From positions 190,716 to 254,715 of the forward strand of contig NZ_VDGI01000002.1 in NCBI RefSeq assembly GCF_006861825.1: DNA of 64,000 nucleotides. The letters are read 5' to 3'. Shown piece after piece: positions 45,450-53,039 of the stretch (its first letter is position 1; each line of letters opens with the position of its first letter). This stretch comes from Psychrobacillus vulpis (GTDB lineage Bacteria; Bacillota; Bacilli; Bacillales_A; Planococcaceae). The notes below the pieces were generated by a model. It ran no database searches, was not told where the DNA came from, and worked only from the letters and a program-made list of their open reading frames with translations. The position numbers were made by a program, and so were the translations under genes.

Positions 45450-45815
45450 TTGCTTGGATATTATTATGCACTTTTAGCGAAAAAACAAGAAGAACTAAGA
45501 CGACTGATTGAATGCCAATCCTCATTATCGGAAAAACAATCTCAATTTAATGAGAATGAACATAAGTGTCTTGAACCAGAACTTACTGCTACTACATGGT
45601 ATGGAACACTTGCTACCAGTTTCGACGAAATTCGGGAAGCTGGAATTCATACTTCGTATTTAGAAATAGCTGGGGCCCAATTTTCTGCTGTTTTTAGCGC
45701 AATCTCGAATAAAATTGCATCTCTAAATGCAGAAATCGAGTCTATAAAACAAACAATTGCAGATCTTTTAGCGAGAGAGGCAGAGGAAAGGGCTAGAGCT
45801 AGAGCTTCTAAATAA
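45450..45815 (+). CDS. YwqH-like (DUF5082) LXG partner protein
   Basis: A 121-residue, almost wholly helical protein from the TTG at 45450, which has AAAGGAGG eight bases upstream. It contains a WxG turn (TTWYGTLA, about residue 50) and a charged C-terminal coiled coil ending in AREAEERARARASK. It is of the YwqH family, which with YwqI-like proteins precedes LXG toxins in Bacillus. Such small helical partners bind the LXG domain and target the toxin to the secretion machine. Start-to-stop spacing of 16 bases from essA ties the toxin cassette to the machinery operon. Confidence 0.85.
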   Translation: MLGYYYALLAKKQEELRRLIECQSSLSEKQSQFNENEHKCLEPELTATTWYGTLATSFDEIREAGIHTSYLEIAGAQFSAVFSAISNKIASLNAEIESIKQTIADLLAREAEERARARASK

Positions 45816-45834
45816 CGAAGGGGGTAGAAATTTA

Positions 45835-46137
45835 ATGTCAACCGAAGTGAAAATAGTGTATGCAGACGTGGAAACACAACTAACCGAAATGACCAATGCC
45901 TTGGCATCGCTTAATCCAAAAGCAGAACCGCCGATTACAGGGAATACAATGGATGTAGTAACTAAATTAACAGAGCTTTCTTCCAATCTGGAACAGTTAT
46001 TGACGAAATATCAAACCGTCCTAAATACAAATATTAGAACTACTATAAGTTCTGTTGAGTTTATGAAAGAATCAGACGAAAAAATCTCGAATGTTATGCA
46101 AAGTACAGCTTCTGGACCGAGGAAGGTGATCCCATGA
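45835..46137 (+). CDS. YwqI-like (DUF5344) LXG partner protein
   Basis: A 100-residue helical protein (TEVKIVYADVETQLTEMTNA, LSSNLEQLLTKYQTVLNTNI) of the YwqI/YxiC type, the second small partner found before LXG toxins. GAAGGGGG precedes the ATG. Its stop overlaps the LXG start by four bases (ATGA), so the two should be made in equal amounts and probably form a complex for export. Confidence 0.85.
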   Translation: MSTEVKIVYADVETQLTEMTNALASLNPKAEPPITGNTMDVVTKLTELSSNLEQLLTKYQTVLNTNIRTTISSVEFMKESDEKISNVMQSTASGPRKVIP

Positions 46138-47705
46138 AAGTCTTAGATATTAGCCCATTTCATGACGGTTTACAACGAAATATTCAAATGCTGAATAGGA
46201 TTGAAGGGGAGATGAAAGCAATTGAATCCTCTATTGATGGGCTCGTTGCTTTGGAAGATTCGTTAAAAGGAGAAGGGGGAAATGCAATCCGATCGTTCTA
46301 CAATGATTGTCATTTGCCTTTCTTACAATTTTTCACGACATTTAAAAACTATTTTAATACTACACTCACTCAAATGGATTCCTCCCTTGATGCTTTAGAG
46401 CCAGATCCGAACGGTTTTATTCGTCAAAGTTTCTTGGAAGGTGAAGTGGAAGATGGACTTAGAGAAATTTCCCAGGTGACAAGTAATTTAACAGCTGAAT
46501 CAAATGCCATTATGAACCAAGTATCTGATATTGTTGCACTTCCTCATTTAGATGATAGTGATGTGCAAGAAGGTGTCAGTAATGCGCGAAAGAAGCGAGA
46601 TACTACAGTTACCGATTTGAACGAATTTGATTCAACTCAGACAAATGCATTAACACAAGTAGAATCAGATTTACTTATGTTGGAACTATGGTTATTGGAT
46701 TTAGAAGGTATGATGAATGACGGTCTGACAGATATAGATTTTCCTGCAGAACGTTGGAAAGAGTATACCCAAAGTCACCCGCTTCGAACGGAGCTAGATA
46801 GTCGTTTGGGAGATACGGATAATGTAGAGGCGGATGGTAAAGAAGAAAAGCCGGGAGATGTGTCCTCAGCAAACCCAAGCGTTGTGGCATTGAAGGAAGC
46901 AGTAGGATTGGCTAAAAAAGCAAATACTGCAATTACAGGTGGAATCTCTGCTTTTGGTATGTATGTAGCAGGTAAAGATGGAGGGTTAAGCACATCAAGA
47001 GTCTTTGATCCAAAAACCGGGGCGTATTCGTATCGAATCAATGCAACAGGCAAAGCTTTAAATAATCTGAGAACAGACTTAGATTCGAAAGCATTTAAAG
47101 AATTAATGCGTAATGTTCCGAAAGGAAATAAAAAATGGTCACCTAAGCATTATGAAATTGCAGCAAACAACACGGTTACACTTAAATATGCAACAAAGAA
47201 ACCAGGGCAAAGTGGTTGGTCTGGCACTGGAGATGAAGCCTTAAAAAAACATCCTTCGCTTGCTTATTGGAATGATCAGGCAACTTCTGTTCAAAAGGCT
47301 AAAACTGTAGGAAGTGCAACGCTTAAAGGAACCGGAAAGGCTTTTACAGATCTTGTCGATGTCAAAGGAATGGCGACAAGTGGATTTCTCAAAGGGACAG
47401 GAAAAGCACTAGGTCCTATAGGTGCGGGATTAAGTTATTATAGTAACTATACTACTGCAAAGGATGCAGGACTTAGCGATGGAGAAGCTGCTGGACGTGC
47501 TACAGTGGATACAGCGATTGATGTTGCTGTTGGTGGGGCAGTTCAGACAGCATTTACGGCAGCTTTCACAGTTGCAATTCCGATTCCTGGTGTTGGTACA
47601 GCTGTAGGTGTCGGGTTAGGAATACTTGCAAATGTTGCGTTAAATACTAAATTTGGAGATGAAGATAAATCAGTGATGGATCATATAAAAGGTTGGTTCC
47701 ACTGA
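46134..47705 (+). CDS. LXG-domain toxin with glycine-rich pore-type C-terminus
   Basis: A 523-residue polymorphic toxin. Residues about 1-215 form the helical LXG domain (MKVLDISPFHDGLQRNIQML at the start), used for recognition by type VIIb secretion. A short acidic linker follows. From about 260 the toxin part begins, with a basic, lysine-rich middle. The C-terminal 100 residues are strongly hydrophobic and glycine/alanine-rich with GxxxG-type patterns (about 425-450 and VPGVGTAVGVGLGILANVAL-like near 485-503). No nuclease, NADase or ADP-ribosyl motif is visible. Glycine-zipper tails occur in membrane-permeabilising LXG toxins such as streptococcal TelE and, more distantly, TspA. I infer a pore-forming or depolarising toxin. 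The genes just downstream are the likely immunity. Confidence 0.85.
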   Translation: MKVLDISPFHDGLQRNIQMLNRIEGEMKAIESSIDGLVALEDSLKGEGGNAIRSFYNDCHLPFLQFFTTFKNYFNTTLTQMDSSLDALEPDPNGFIRQSFLEGEVEDGLREISQVTSNLTAESNAIMNQVSDIVALPHLDDSDVQEGVSNARKKRDTTVTDLNEFDSTQTNALTQVESDLLMLELWLLDLEGMMNDGLTDIDFPAERWKEYTQSHPLRTELDSRLGDTDNVEADGKEEKPGDVSSANPSVVALKEAVGLAKKANTAITGGISAFGMYVAGKDGGLSTSRVFDPKTGAYSYRINATGKALNNLRTDLDSKAFKELMRNVPKGNKKWSPKHYEIAANNTVTLKYATKKPGQSGWSGTGDEALKKHPSLAYWNDQATSVQKAKTVGSATLKGTGKAFTDLVDVKGMATSGFLKGTGKALGPIGAGLSYYSNYTTAKDAGLSDGEAAGRATVDTAIDVAVGGAVQTAFTAAFTVAIPIPGVGTAVGVGLGILANVALNTKFGDEDKSVMDHIKGWFH

Positions 47706-47727
47706 TAAAGAAAGAAGAGTGGTTATC

Positions 47728-48480
47728 TTGAGATTTATAGAAGAAGATTTTCGAGTACTTAGAGGACCTTTCGAATCTGGTAGACAAACTCCAGGTAATT
47801 TAGGTTTTACTTTAATTATTAGTATATTTTTACAAGCAATGCTCTATGCTCTAGAGTATTTTATGGCAGCAGATTCGACGATTTTTCCGTACAAAGATAA
47901 TATATTGCAAGTACATTTCTGGTTAACTGTTGTACTTGTTATATTATCTATTATTTATGCTATTCCTGCAGTTTATAAAAGAAGTGGAAAAATGCAGTAT
48001 CTTGTTACTATAATTGTTACTCAAAATATGTCTTCCATTCCATTTTTAATCATGGCTTTATTTTTAGTTGGAAAAGAGGGAGAGGGTATGATTGCTACTG
48101 AGGGTTCTCTACTTCGTTTCACTTTTATAATCCTATTAATTGGACTACTGATTTTTATATTTACGTTTATTCGCTTTAATACGCTGCTACGCAAGGGACA
48201 TTATCGTAAAGGTTCAAAAAAAGATGAGTTGAGAGGACGATTTGAAAACACTTCTTATGTACCAGCTGCTATTATCGTTGGTCTCGGTATTGTATTTATT
48301 ATCCAATATATCGTTCGGAGTACTTCCATTGATGATATTAATATGATAGTGCTGATTGTTGGTGGGATCACTGCATTTTTTGTAATGCTCTTTATTTTAC
48401 CAGAGCAACTTGTTATTTTATATTGTAAATTCCGATTTAAGAGCTTCAATTTTAATGAGCGAGGTTATTTGAATAAATAG
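47728..48480 (+). CDS. six-helix membrane protein, probable immunity (paralogue 1)
   Basis: About 250 residues, starting at a TTG at 47728 so that MRFIEEDF aligns with the N-termini of the two following paralogues; no strong ribosome site is present. Six hydrophobic helices are visible (for example LGFTLIISIFLQAMLYALEY, VHFWLTVVLVILSIIYAI, YVPAAIIVGLGIVFIIQYIV). A conserved tail follows: LPEQLVILYCKFRFKSFNFN. I do not recognise the family with certainty; membrane proteins of S. aureus ess loci (DUF5079, or the TsaI/DUF443 type) are possible relatives. The position behind a membrane-active LXG toxin makes immunity the best guess. Confidence 0.75.
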   Translation: MRFIEEDFRVLRGPFESGRQTPGNLGFTLIISIFLQAMLYALEYFMAADSTIFPYKDNILQVHFWLTVVLVILSIIYAIPAVYKRSGKMQYLVTIIVTQNMSSIPFLIMALFLVGKEGEGMIATEGSLLRFTFIILLIGLLIFIFTFIRFNTLLRKGHYRKGSKKDELRGRFENTSYVPAAIIVGLGIVFIIQYIVRSTSIDDINMIVLIVGGITAFFVMLFILPEQLVILYCKFRFKSFNFNERGYLNK

Positions 48481-48505
48481 GGTTGAATTGAAGTGGAGTG
48501 CTCAA

Positions 48506-49264
48506 ATGACAAGAAAACTAAAGGAAGAAGATTTTGAAGTAATGAGAGGACCCTTTGAGTATGGAAGACAAAGACCGGAAGCTTTATCAGGAGTTCTAAT
48601 ATTATCTATATTTTTGCAGGCTTTACTATTTGCCTTAGAGTATTTTATGGCAGGTCGTCACACCGTCTATCCATATAATGACCAAATTCTTTTGATCCAT
48701 TTTGTAGTTACAGTAATACTCAGTGTATTGTCACTTATCTATGCAATGCCTATAGTATATAAGAAAAGTGAAAAGATGCAGTATTTGCTATCCATTTTAG
48801 TATCACAAAACTTATTTTCAATTTCCTTTTTAATAAGTGCATTATTTATAATCGGTTACGATGGGGAAGGAAAGGTTGCTAATGCAGAATCTCTCATTCA
48901 GTTCACGTATATCGTACTAGGAATTGGATTCTTAATCTTTGTTGCTACTTTTATACGCTTTTATATTCTATTGAGAAAAGGACATTATAGAAAAGGTTCT
49001 AAAAAAGATGCATTGAGGAGTCGTTTTGAAACTACATCTTATGTGCCGACTGCAATTATTGGAAGTCTAGGATTAGTTTTTATCATTCAATATATTGTGA
49101 GAACGTCTGCTATTAATGATCTTAATATGATGATACTCATTGTAAATGGTATTGGACTGTTTTTTGTAATGTTATTTATATTGCCAGAGCAACTTGTTAT
49201 TTTATATTGTAAATTCCGATTTAAAAGCTTTAATTTTAATGAGAGAGATAATTTGAATAAATAG
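48506..49264 (+). CDS. six-helix membrane protein, probable immunity (paralogue 2)
   Basis: About 252 residues from the ATG at 48506 (leader GTGGAGTGCTCAA). It matches paralogue 1 over the full length: N-terminal EEDFEVMRGPFEYGRQRPEA, the same six helices, and the identical tail LPEQLVILYCKFRFKSFNFN. Differences cluster in the extracytoplasmic loops after helices 1 and 3 (GRHTVYPYNDQ and GYDGEGKVANAES), where a toxin would be met. It is separated from paralogue 1 by 25 bases. Confidence 0.75.
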   Translation: MTRKLKEEDFEVMRGPFEYGRQRPEALSGVLILSIFLQALLFALEYFMAGRHTVYPYNDQILLIHFVVTVILSVLSLIYAMPIVYKKSEKMQYLLSILVSQNLFSISFLISALFIIGYDGEGKVANAESLIQFTYIVLGIGFLIFVATFIRFYILLRKGHYRKGSKKDALRSRFETTSYVPTAIIGSLGLVFIIQYIVRTSAINDLNMMILIVNGIGLFFVMLFILPEQLVILYCKFRFKSFNFNERDNLNK

Positions 49265-49288
49265 GTTTAAATTGAGTGGAGTGCTTAA

Positions 49289-50053
49289 ATGTCAAAAAAA
49301 CTAAAGGAAGAAGATTTTGAGGTACTTAGAGGCCCTTTAGAAGCAGGAAGACAAAGCCCAGGAAGTATAGGATTTGCGCTAATATTAGGTATTATATTTC
49401 AGCCGATGCTCTATGCTTTAGAGTATTTTGTTGCAGCGGATTCAACCATCTTTCCGTATAAGGAAGAGATATTGAAGGTTCATTTTTGGTTGACAGCTGT
49501 GCTAGTTGTGTTATCTCTCATTTATGCAATTCCAGTTGTATATAAAAACAGTGAAAAAATGCAGTATTTTGTTTCTATATTAATATCACAAAACATCTTC
49601 TCCCTTTCCATTTTTATCTGTGCAATATTTATTATTGGAAAAGAGGGAGAAGGGATGACTGCTACTCCTAGTTCACTCTTGAATTTCACTTATATTTTAT
49701 TAGTTTTAGGTTTTTTGGTTTTTATAGCTACGTTTATTCGTTTCTATATTCTATTGAAAAAAGGTCATTATAAAAAAGGCTCTAAAAAGGAAGAGTTGAG
49801 AAATCGATTCGAAACATCCAAATATATGCCAGTGGCTATTCTAGGTGGTCTTGGAATCGTTTTTATTATCCAATACATTGTTAGGAACACTGCTATGAAT
49901 GATTTGAATGCTATGGTTGTTATTGTAATTGGGATTGCTTTGTTCTTTGTCATGCTATTTGTTTTACCGGAACAGCTTGTTATTTTGTATTGTAAATTCC
50001 GATTTAAAAGCTTTAATTTTAATGAGCGTGGTTATCTATATAAGAAGGAATAA
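49289..50053 (+). CDS. six-helix membrane protein, probable immunity (paralogue 3)
   Basis: 254 residues from the ATG at 49289, whose leader GTGGAGTGCTTAA is nearly identical to that of paralogue 2. N-terminus EEDFEVLRGPLEAGRQSPGS, the same six helices and tail. Its loop after helix 1 (AADSTIFPYKEE) is closer to paralogue 1 than to paralogue 2, so the three genes form a mosaic family. It ends with YLYKKE in place of LNK. Confidence 0.75.
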   Translation: MSKKLKEEDFEVLRGPLEAGRQSPGSIGFALILGIIFQPMLYALEYFVAADSTIFPYKEEILKVHFWLTAVLVVLSLIYAIPVVYKNSEKMQYFVSILISQNIFSLSIFICAIFIIGKEGEGMTATPSSLLNFTYILLVLGFLVFIATFIRFYILLKKGHYKKGSKKEELRNRFETSKYMPVAILGGLGIVFIIQYIVRNTAMNDLNAMVVIVIGIALFFVMLFVLPEQLVILYCKFRFKSFNFNERGYLYKKE

Positions 50054-50073
50054 TTATAGAAAGGGTGGTAAAG

Positions 50074-50529
50074 ATGGGCATAGAATTGTGTTCTTTAGTA
50101 TTCGATAATGTATTGACTTATAAAGTGGAGCAGAAAAAAGAAGATTGGCAAGAGGGTATTTATGCATTGGAAGATTTTACACTTAATAAAGATGTCTACA
50201 AAAATGGGCCATTGTTCTTTTCATTTGTTCAGAGTTCGAGAGATTACAAGTCTGGTAGCTTTACTTACTACTTACCTATTAGTAGCCCAGTAACTCTTTT
50301 AGATGAAACGGATTTTTCCTACTTAGATACTTTGGTGTTAGAAAGAGCATTGTTGTTGAGGCAAGCTGATCAAGAAATGGACTTTTATTCTGCTTTTGAA
50401 AAAGTAAAATCATACGCAAATACTAATCAAATAGAGTTAGACGATACATATTATTGCGTATTATTAGAAGTTTATGGAGATTATATTATTGATTTGTATG
50501 TGCCGATTAAAGGAAAAGGTGATCAATGA
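50074..50529 (+). CDS. DUF5085/GyrI-like small protein (paralogue A)
   Basis: About 151 residues from the ATG at 50074 (AAGGGTGG six bases upstream). No signal or membrane helix. It has two halves with the strand pattern GPLFFSFVQ...TYYLPI and YYCVLLEVYGDYIIDLYVPI, which resembles the two-fold SHS2/GyrI-like binding fold. I believe it belongs to the DUF5085 group seen in Bacillales toxin loci, but this is from memory. The role could be cytoplasmic chaperone or targeting factor for the toxin, or a ligand sensor. It overlaps the next gene by four bases. Confidence 0.65.
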   Translation: MGIELCSLVFDNVLTYKVEQKKEDWQEGIYALEDFTLNKDVYKNGPLFFSFVQSSRDYKSGSFTYYLPISSPVTLLDETDFSYLDTLVLERALLLRQADQEMDFYSAFEKVKSYANTNQIELDDTYYCVLLEVYGDYIIDLYVPIKGKGDQ

Positions 50530-50975
50530 TGATTGTAGAAAACCATCAAATTGCTTACCGAAATGTTGCATCAAAATTATATAATTTTTTACCTGAGGAA
50601 ATTGATACTGCTTTAATGGATTTTGATTCGATTTTAACAAGTCATGGATATCATCCTACTGGTCCAATATTCTTTTCCATTATTAGTGATCCAACAGCAG
50701 AAGTGATGACAGCTCAATTATTCCTGCCGATTGCAGAAAATTATTTTTCTCTTCCAAAAGAAGAGGAAGTGAATTTCAGCAGTTATTTTAATGTCGATAA
50801 CTTACTAATGACAAGAGTAACAGAAAACTACGAAGTACAATCTCAAGTGAAGTATTGGGAGCTCTTTAATTATATGAACGAACATAACATGACTCAAAAA
50901 ACACCAATATTTGTACAGTTCAAAAAAACGAACTCAAACCGGACCTACGCCGAAATAAGTCTAGGTGTTCTGTGA
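50526..50975 (+). CDS. DUF5085/GyrI-like small protein (paralogue B)
   Basis: 149 residues; the start ATG overlaps the previous stop (ATGA), with AAGGTG just upstream. It shares the layout of paralogue A: VDNVL/VASKL-type start, GPIFFSIISDPTAEVMTAQLFLPI in the first half and a helix plus C-terminal strand (PIFVQFKKTNSNRTYAEISL) in the second. The two are clearly related but diverged. Tight coupling suggests they work as a heteromer. It is the last gene of the type VII/LXG locus, followed by a variant palindrome and a terminator. Confidence 0.65.
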   Translation: MMIVENHQIAYRNVASKLYNFLPEEIDTALMDFDSILTSHGYHPTGPIFFSIISDPTAEVMTAQLFLPIAENYFSLPKEEEVNFSSYFNVDNLLMTRVTENYEVQSQVKYWELFNYMNEHNMTQKTPIFVQFKKTNSNRTYAEISLGVL

Positions 50976-51014
50976 CTGGTGCCAGGCACCCACACAATTC
51001 GGACACTATTCTGA
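50970..51014. repeat. dispersed palindrome, copy 9 (variant B)
   Basis: GACTGGTGCCAGGCACCC core followed by ACACAATTCGGACACTATTC, the same flank type as copy 7. It begins within the last codons of paralogue B. Confidence 0.8.
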
Positions 51015-51046
51015 AAACTATTAATGTAATGAAAGTGAGTTATTAG

Positions 51047-51082
51047 AAAACGCATCTTATCGGTTAGGATAGATGCGTTTTG
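51047..51082. terminator. terminator of the type VII/LXG locus
   Basis: AAAACGCATCT-TATC and GA-TAGATGCGTTTT pair with a T-run after it on both strands, so it can also stop the minus-strand small gene at 51112. Confidence 0.85.
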
Positions 51083-51111
51083 TTATGTATGAAATCTTAG
51101 TAGTTTATGTT

Positions 51112-51312
51112 CTAAAATTGGATTTTCACATTAATACTTTGCAATTGAGCAATATTGATTGTGTATTTATTTTCTGTGCTAACAAATATACCACCATTAA
51201 TTACTTCCCTTTTAGCGGTCCGGATGTCGGTATTTGTTTCAAAGACTAAATGTTGACCGCCTTTAAACACTAAATAAAACTTATATTTTTTTCGCTCCTT
51301 GAATTCTCTCAA
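51112..51312 (-). CDS. small hypothetical protein, 66 aa
   Basis: A likely real small gene. The TTG start at 51312 has AAGGAG eight bases upstream. The product has a basic N-terminus (MREFKERKKYKF) and a beta-rich body (YLVFKGGQHLVFETNTD, FVSTENKYTINIAQLQSINV). It has no cysteine or membrane segment. The strand pattern would suit a small SH3/Sm-like barrel, but I do not recognise the family and assign no role. It points toward the end of the type VII locus and shares its terminator. Confidence 0.6.
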   Translation of the reverse strand: MREFKERKKYKFYLVFKGGQHLVFETNTDIRTAKREVINGGIFVSTENKYTINIAQLQSINVKIQF

Positions 51313-51581
51313 TTTTCACACTCCTTTTTTTATATCAGTATATCATACTTACAAATGATTTCCATATTAGGGTTTCGACATAAAGTGACATGAAACAATG
51401 TCTGTTTTGTTCTGGTGAATTGTGTCGAGCTTAGAAATGGATAGAAGAATGTATAAAATAGGAGATATTCGGTTGATAGTATATAATGTAGTGATAGAGA
51501 AGAAATGGTTTCTACTAACAATTATCTGATTTTAAAAATCGCTCATCTCACATAAATGGACATAGAAGGAGTTTGAATTAT

Positions 51582-52022
51582 TTGAGTAAGAAAATAATTA
51601 AAAATGAGTTACCTGAGAATTATGAGGAACTAAAAAAAGCAGCCAATCGTACATCAAGCTGGAGAGCACGTTTTAATGCAATAGAAGAACTAGGGAATTA
51701 TAATACAAGCCAAGTTATTGATATATTAAACACAAGATTGGTAAACGACCCAGTCTATAAAATTCAAGAACTTGCTTACCGAATCCTTCTTGAATTTGGA
51801 GAAGATGTGCAATTACCTGCGCCTAAAAAATTTGAGGTTATTAAAGGTGCTAATAAAGTGTTCTTAAGAGTAAAGAAGAGTTTACCTGCAGATCATACAG
51901 TTGAAGAATTCGCTGCGAAACTTAAAAGAATGCGAATTGATGTGTATGATGCTTATGAAGGAGAAAAAGGAAACGACTTTAATACATGGTTAGAAAATGA
52001 ATGGAAGAATTTGAAGAAGTAA
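51582..52022 (+). CDS. HEAT-repeat protein
   Basis: About 146 residues from a TTG at 51582 (AGAAGGAG nine bases upstream; the TTG at 51573 abuts it). Residues about 15-70 contain HEAT-like helix pairs (RTSSWRARFNAIEELGNYNT, then VYKIQELAYRILLEFG), a module for protein contacts. The C-terminal part (FLRVKKSLPADHTVEEFAAK to the end) is a different small alpha/beta unit. It is cytoplasmic and a single gene with its own terminator. No function is assigned. Confidence 0.75.
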   Translation: MSKKIIKNELPENYEELKKAANRTSSWRARFNAIEELGNYNTSQVIDILNTRLVNDPVYKIQELAYRILLEFGEDVQLPAPKKFEVIKGANKVFLRVKKSLPADHTVEEFAAKLKRMRIDVYDAYEGEKGNDFNTWLENEWKNLKK

Positions 52023-52051
52023 AAAATCAATAATTTTTTGACTATATTAGA

Positions 52052-52083
52052 AAAGCCACTCAAGCTGCTTGAGTGGCTTTTTG
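52052..52083 (+). terminator. intrinsic terminator of the HEAT-repeat gene
   Basis: AAAAGCCACTCAAGC pairs perfectly with GCTTGAGTGGCTTTT (15-bp stem), followed by T. Confidence 0.93.
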
Positions 52084-52102
52084 TATAGAATTGTTACAGG
52101 TG

Positions 52103-52128
52103 TGTTACAGGTGCCTGGCACCAGTAAC
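52103..52128. repeat. dispersed palindrome, copy 10
   Basis: TGTTACAGGTGCC-T-GGCACCAGTAAC, with one arm mismatch. Seven bases from the 3' end of the IclR-type gene. Confidence 0.85.
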
Positions 52129-52135
52129 CATAAAG

Positions 52136-52873
52136 TTATGTGGAGGAGCCTAGTTTTTCGGAAATTGTATTGCCTGCTTCTAGAACCTTATTAATTAGAA
52201 ATTCTAGTCGATTATCGGTTAGGTTGAAGCTGACGAAGCCGATACTGATTGCCCCTATTACATCTCCAAAACCATTTACAACTGCTACTGCTACAGAGGA
52301 TGTGCCTTCCGTTTTTTCGGCGTGGCTTGTTGCATAGCCCTGTTTTTTTATTTGTTGAAGGAGTGTTTGCATTTCTAGCACTTGTTCTTCCGAGAGTAGC
52401 TCTTTTAAAATTGCAGTTGCCTTTTCGCGTGGCATTGCAGCTAGCATTGCTTTATTTGCTGCTCCAATATTCATAGGAATGCGCATTCCAAGTTGGTCTA
52501 CAATGCGAATCGGATTGTTTTCACTGTCAATTCTTTCAACGACGAGTGCCTCTAATCCCACAGGCTTACTAAGGTACACACTTTCGTCTACTTCTCTCAT
52601 TAACTTTTCTAACACAGGCCTGATTTTATTTACATAATCCATCGTGTCATATACTTGTAAACCATATTCTAACCAAATCGTGCCTAGTCGATAAGTTTTT
52701 GTTCCTTCGTCTTGTTCAACCATTCCTTGTTTCATCATTGCTTGTAGTAATCTGTGCATTGTACTAAGTGGTAGCTCACATTGTTTGGATAAATCCGAAA
52801 TGGATACACCGTGCTCAGCAGCATTTGCTGCCAAAACCTTAGCTACTGTCATTGCACGAGTAATGGACTGCAT
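52136..52873 (-). CDS. IclR-family transcriptional regulator
   Basis: About 245 residues from the ATG at 52873 (AGGAGGTG seven bases upstream). The N-terminal winged helix (residues about 2-65: VSISDLSKQCELPLSTMHRL, LLQAMMKQGMVEQ) is followed by the IclR effector-binding domain (RIPMNIGAANKAMLAAMPRE, QGYATSHAEKTEGTSSVAVA, NGFGDVIGAISIGF). It is divergent from the amidinotransferase operon. Two palindromes lie just downstream of that operon's consensus promoter, which fits repression relieved by a substrate such as an arginine derivative; the ligand is inferred only. Confidence 0.9.
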   Translation of the reverse strand: MQSITRAMTVAKVLAANAAEHGVSISDLSKQCELPLSTMHRLLQAMMKQGMVEQDEGTKTYRLGTIWLEYGLQVYDTMDYVNKIRPVLEKLMREVDESVYLSKPVGLEALVVERIDSENNPIRIVDQLGMRIPMNIGAANKAMLAAMPREKATAILKELLSEEQVLEMQTLLQQIKKQGYATSHAEKTEGTSSVAVAVVNGFGDVIGAISIGFVSFNLTDNRLEFLINKVLEAGNTISEKLGSST

Positions 52874-52949
52874 AAAAGGCACCTCCTGATTGAGTAAAAA
52901 TCACTTAAATAATATTTCAAAATAGCGAATTTTAATATTCTAAATATTA

Positions 52950-52978
52950 TTGACATTGTATCATGTTAGCACTATATT
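52950..52978 (+). promoter_or_regulatory. promoter of the arginine-derivative operon
   Basis: TTGACA (52950-52955), 17 bases, TATATT (52973-52978): a near-consensus sigma-A promoter about 60 bases before the first start codon. Confidence 0.75.
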
Positions 52979-52990
52979 TTAAATATAAAC

Positions 52991-53028
52991 TTTCCGATGT
53001 ACGGAAACGTTTTCCACTATGCGGAAAA
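52991..53028 (+). promoter_or_regulatory. tandem palindromic operators, probable IclR-type sites
   Basis: Two adjacent palindromes, TTTCC-GATGTAC-GGAAA (52991-53007) and TTTTCC-ACTATGC-GGAAAA (53010-53028), centred 19-20 bases apart (about two helix turns). The second overlaps the ribosome site of the first gene. The TTTCC/GGAAA arms resemble known IclR-family sites. Confidence 0.7.
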
Positions 53029-53039
53029 GGAGAGACGAA

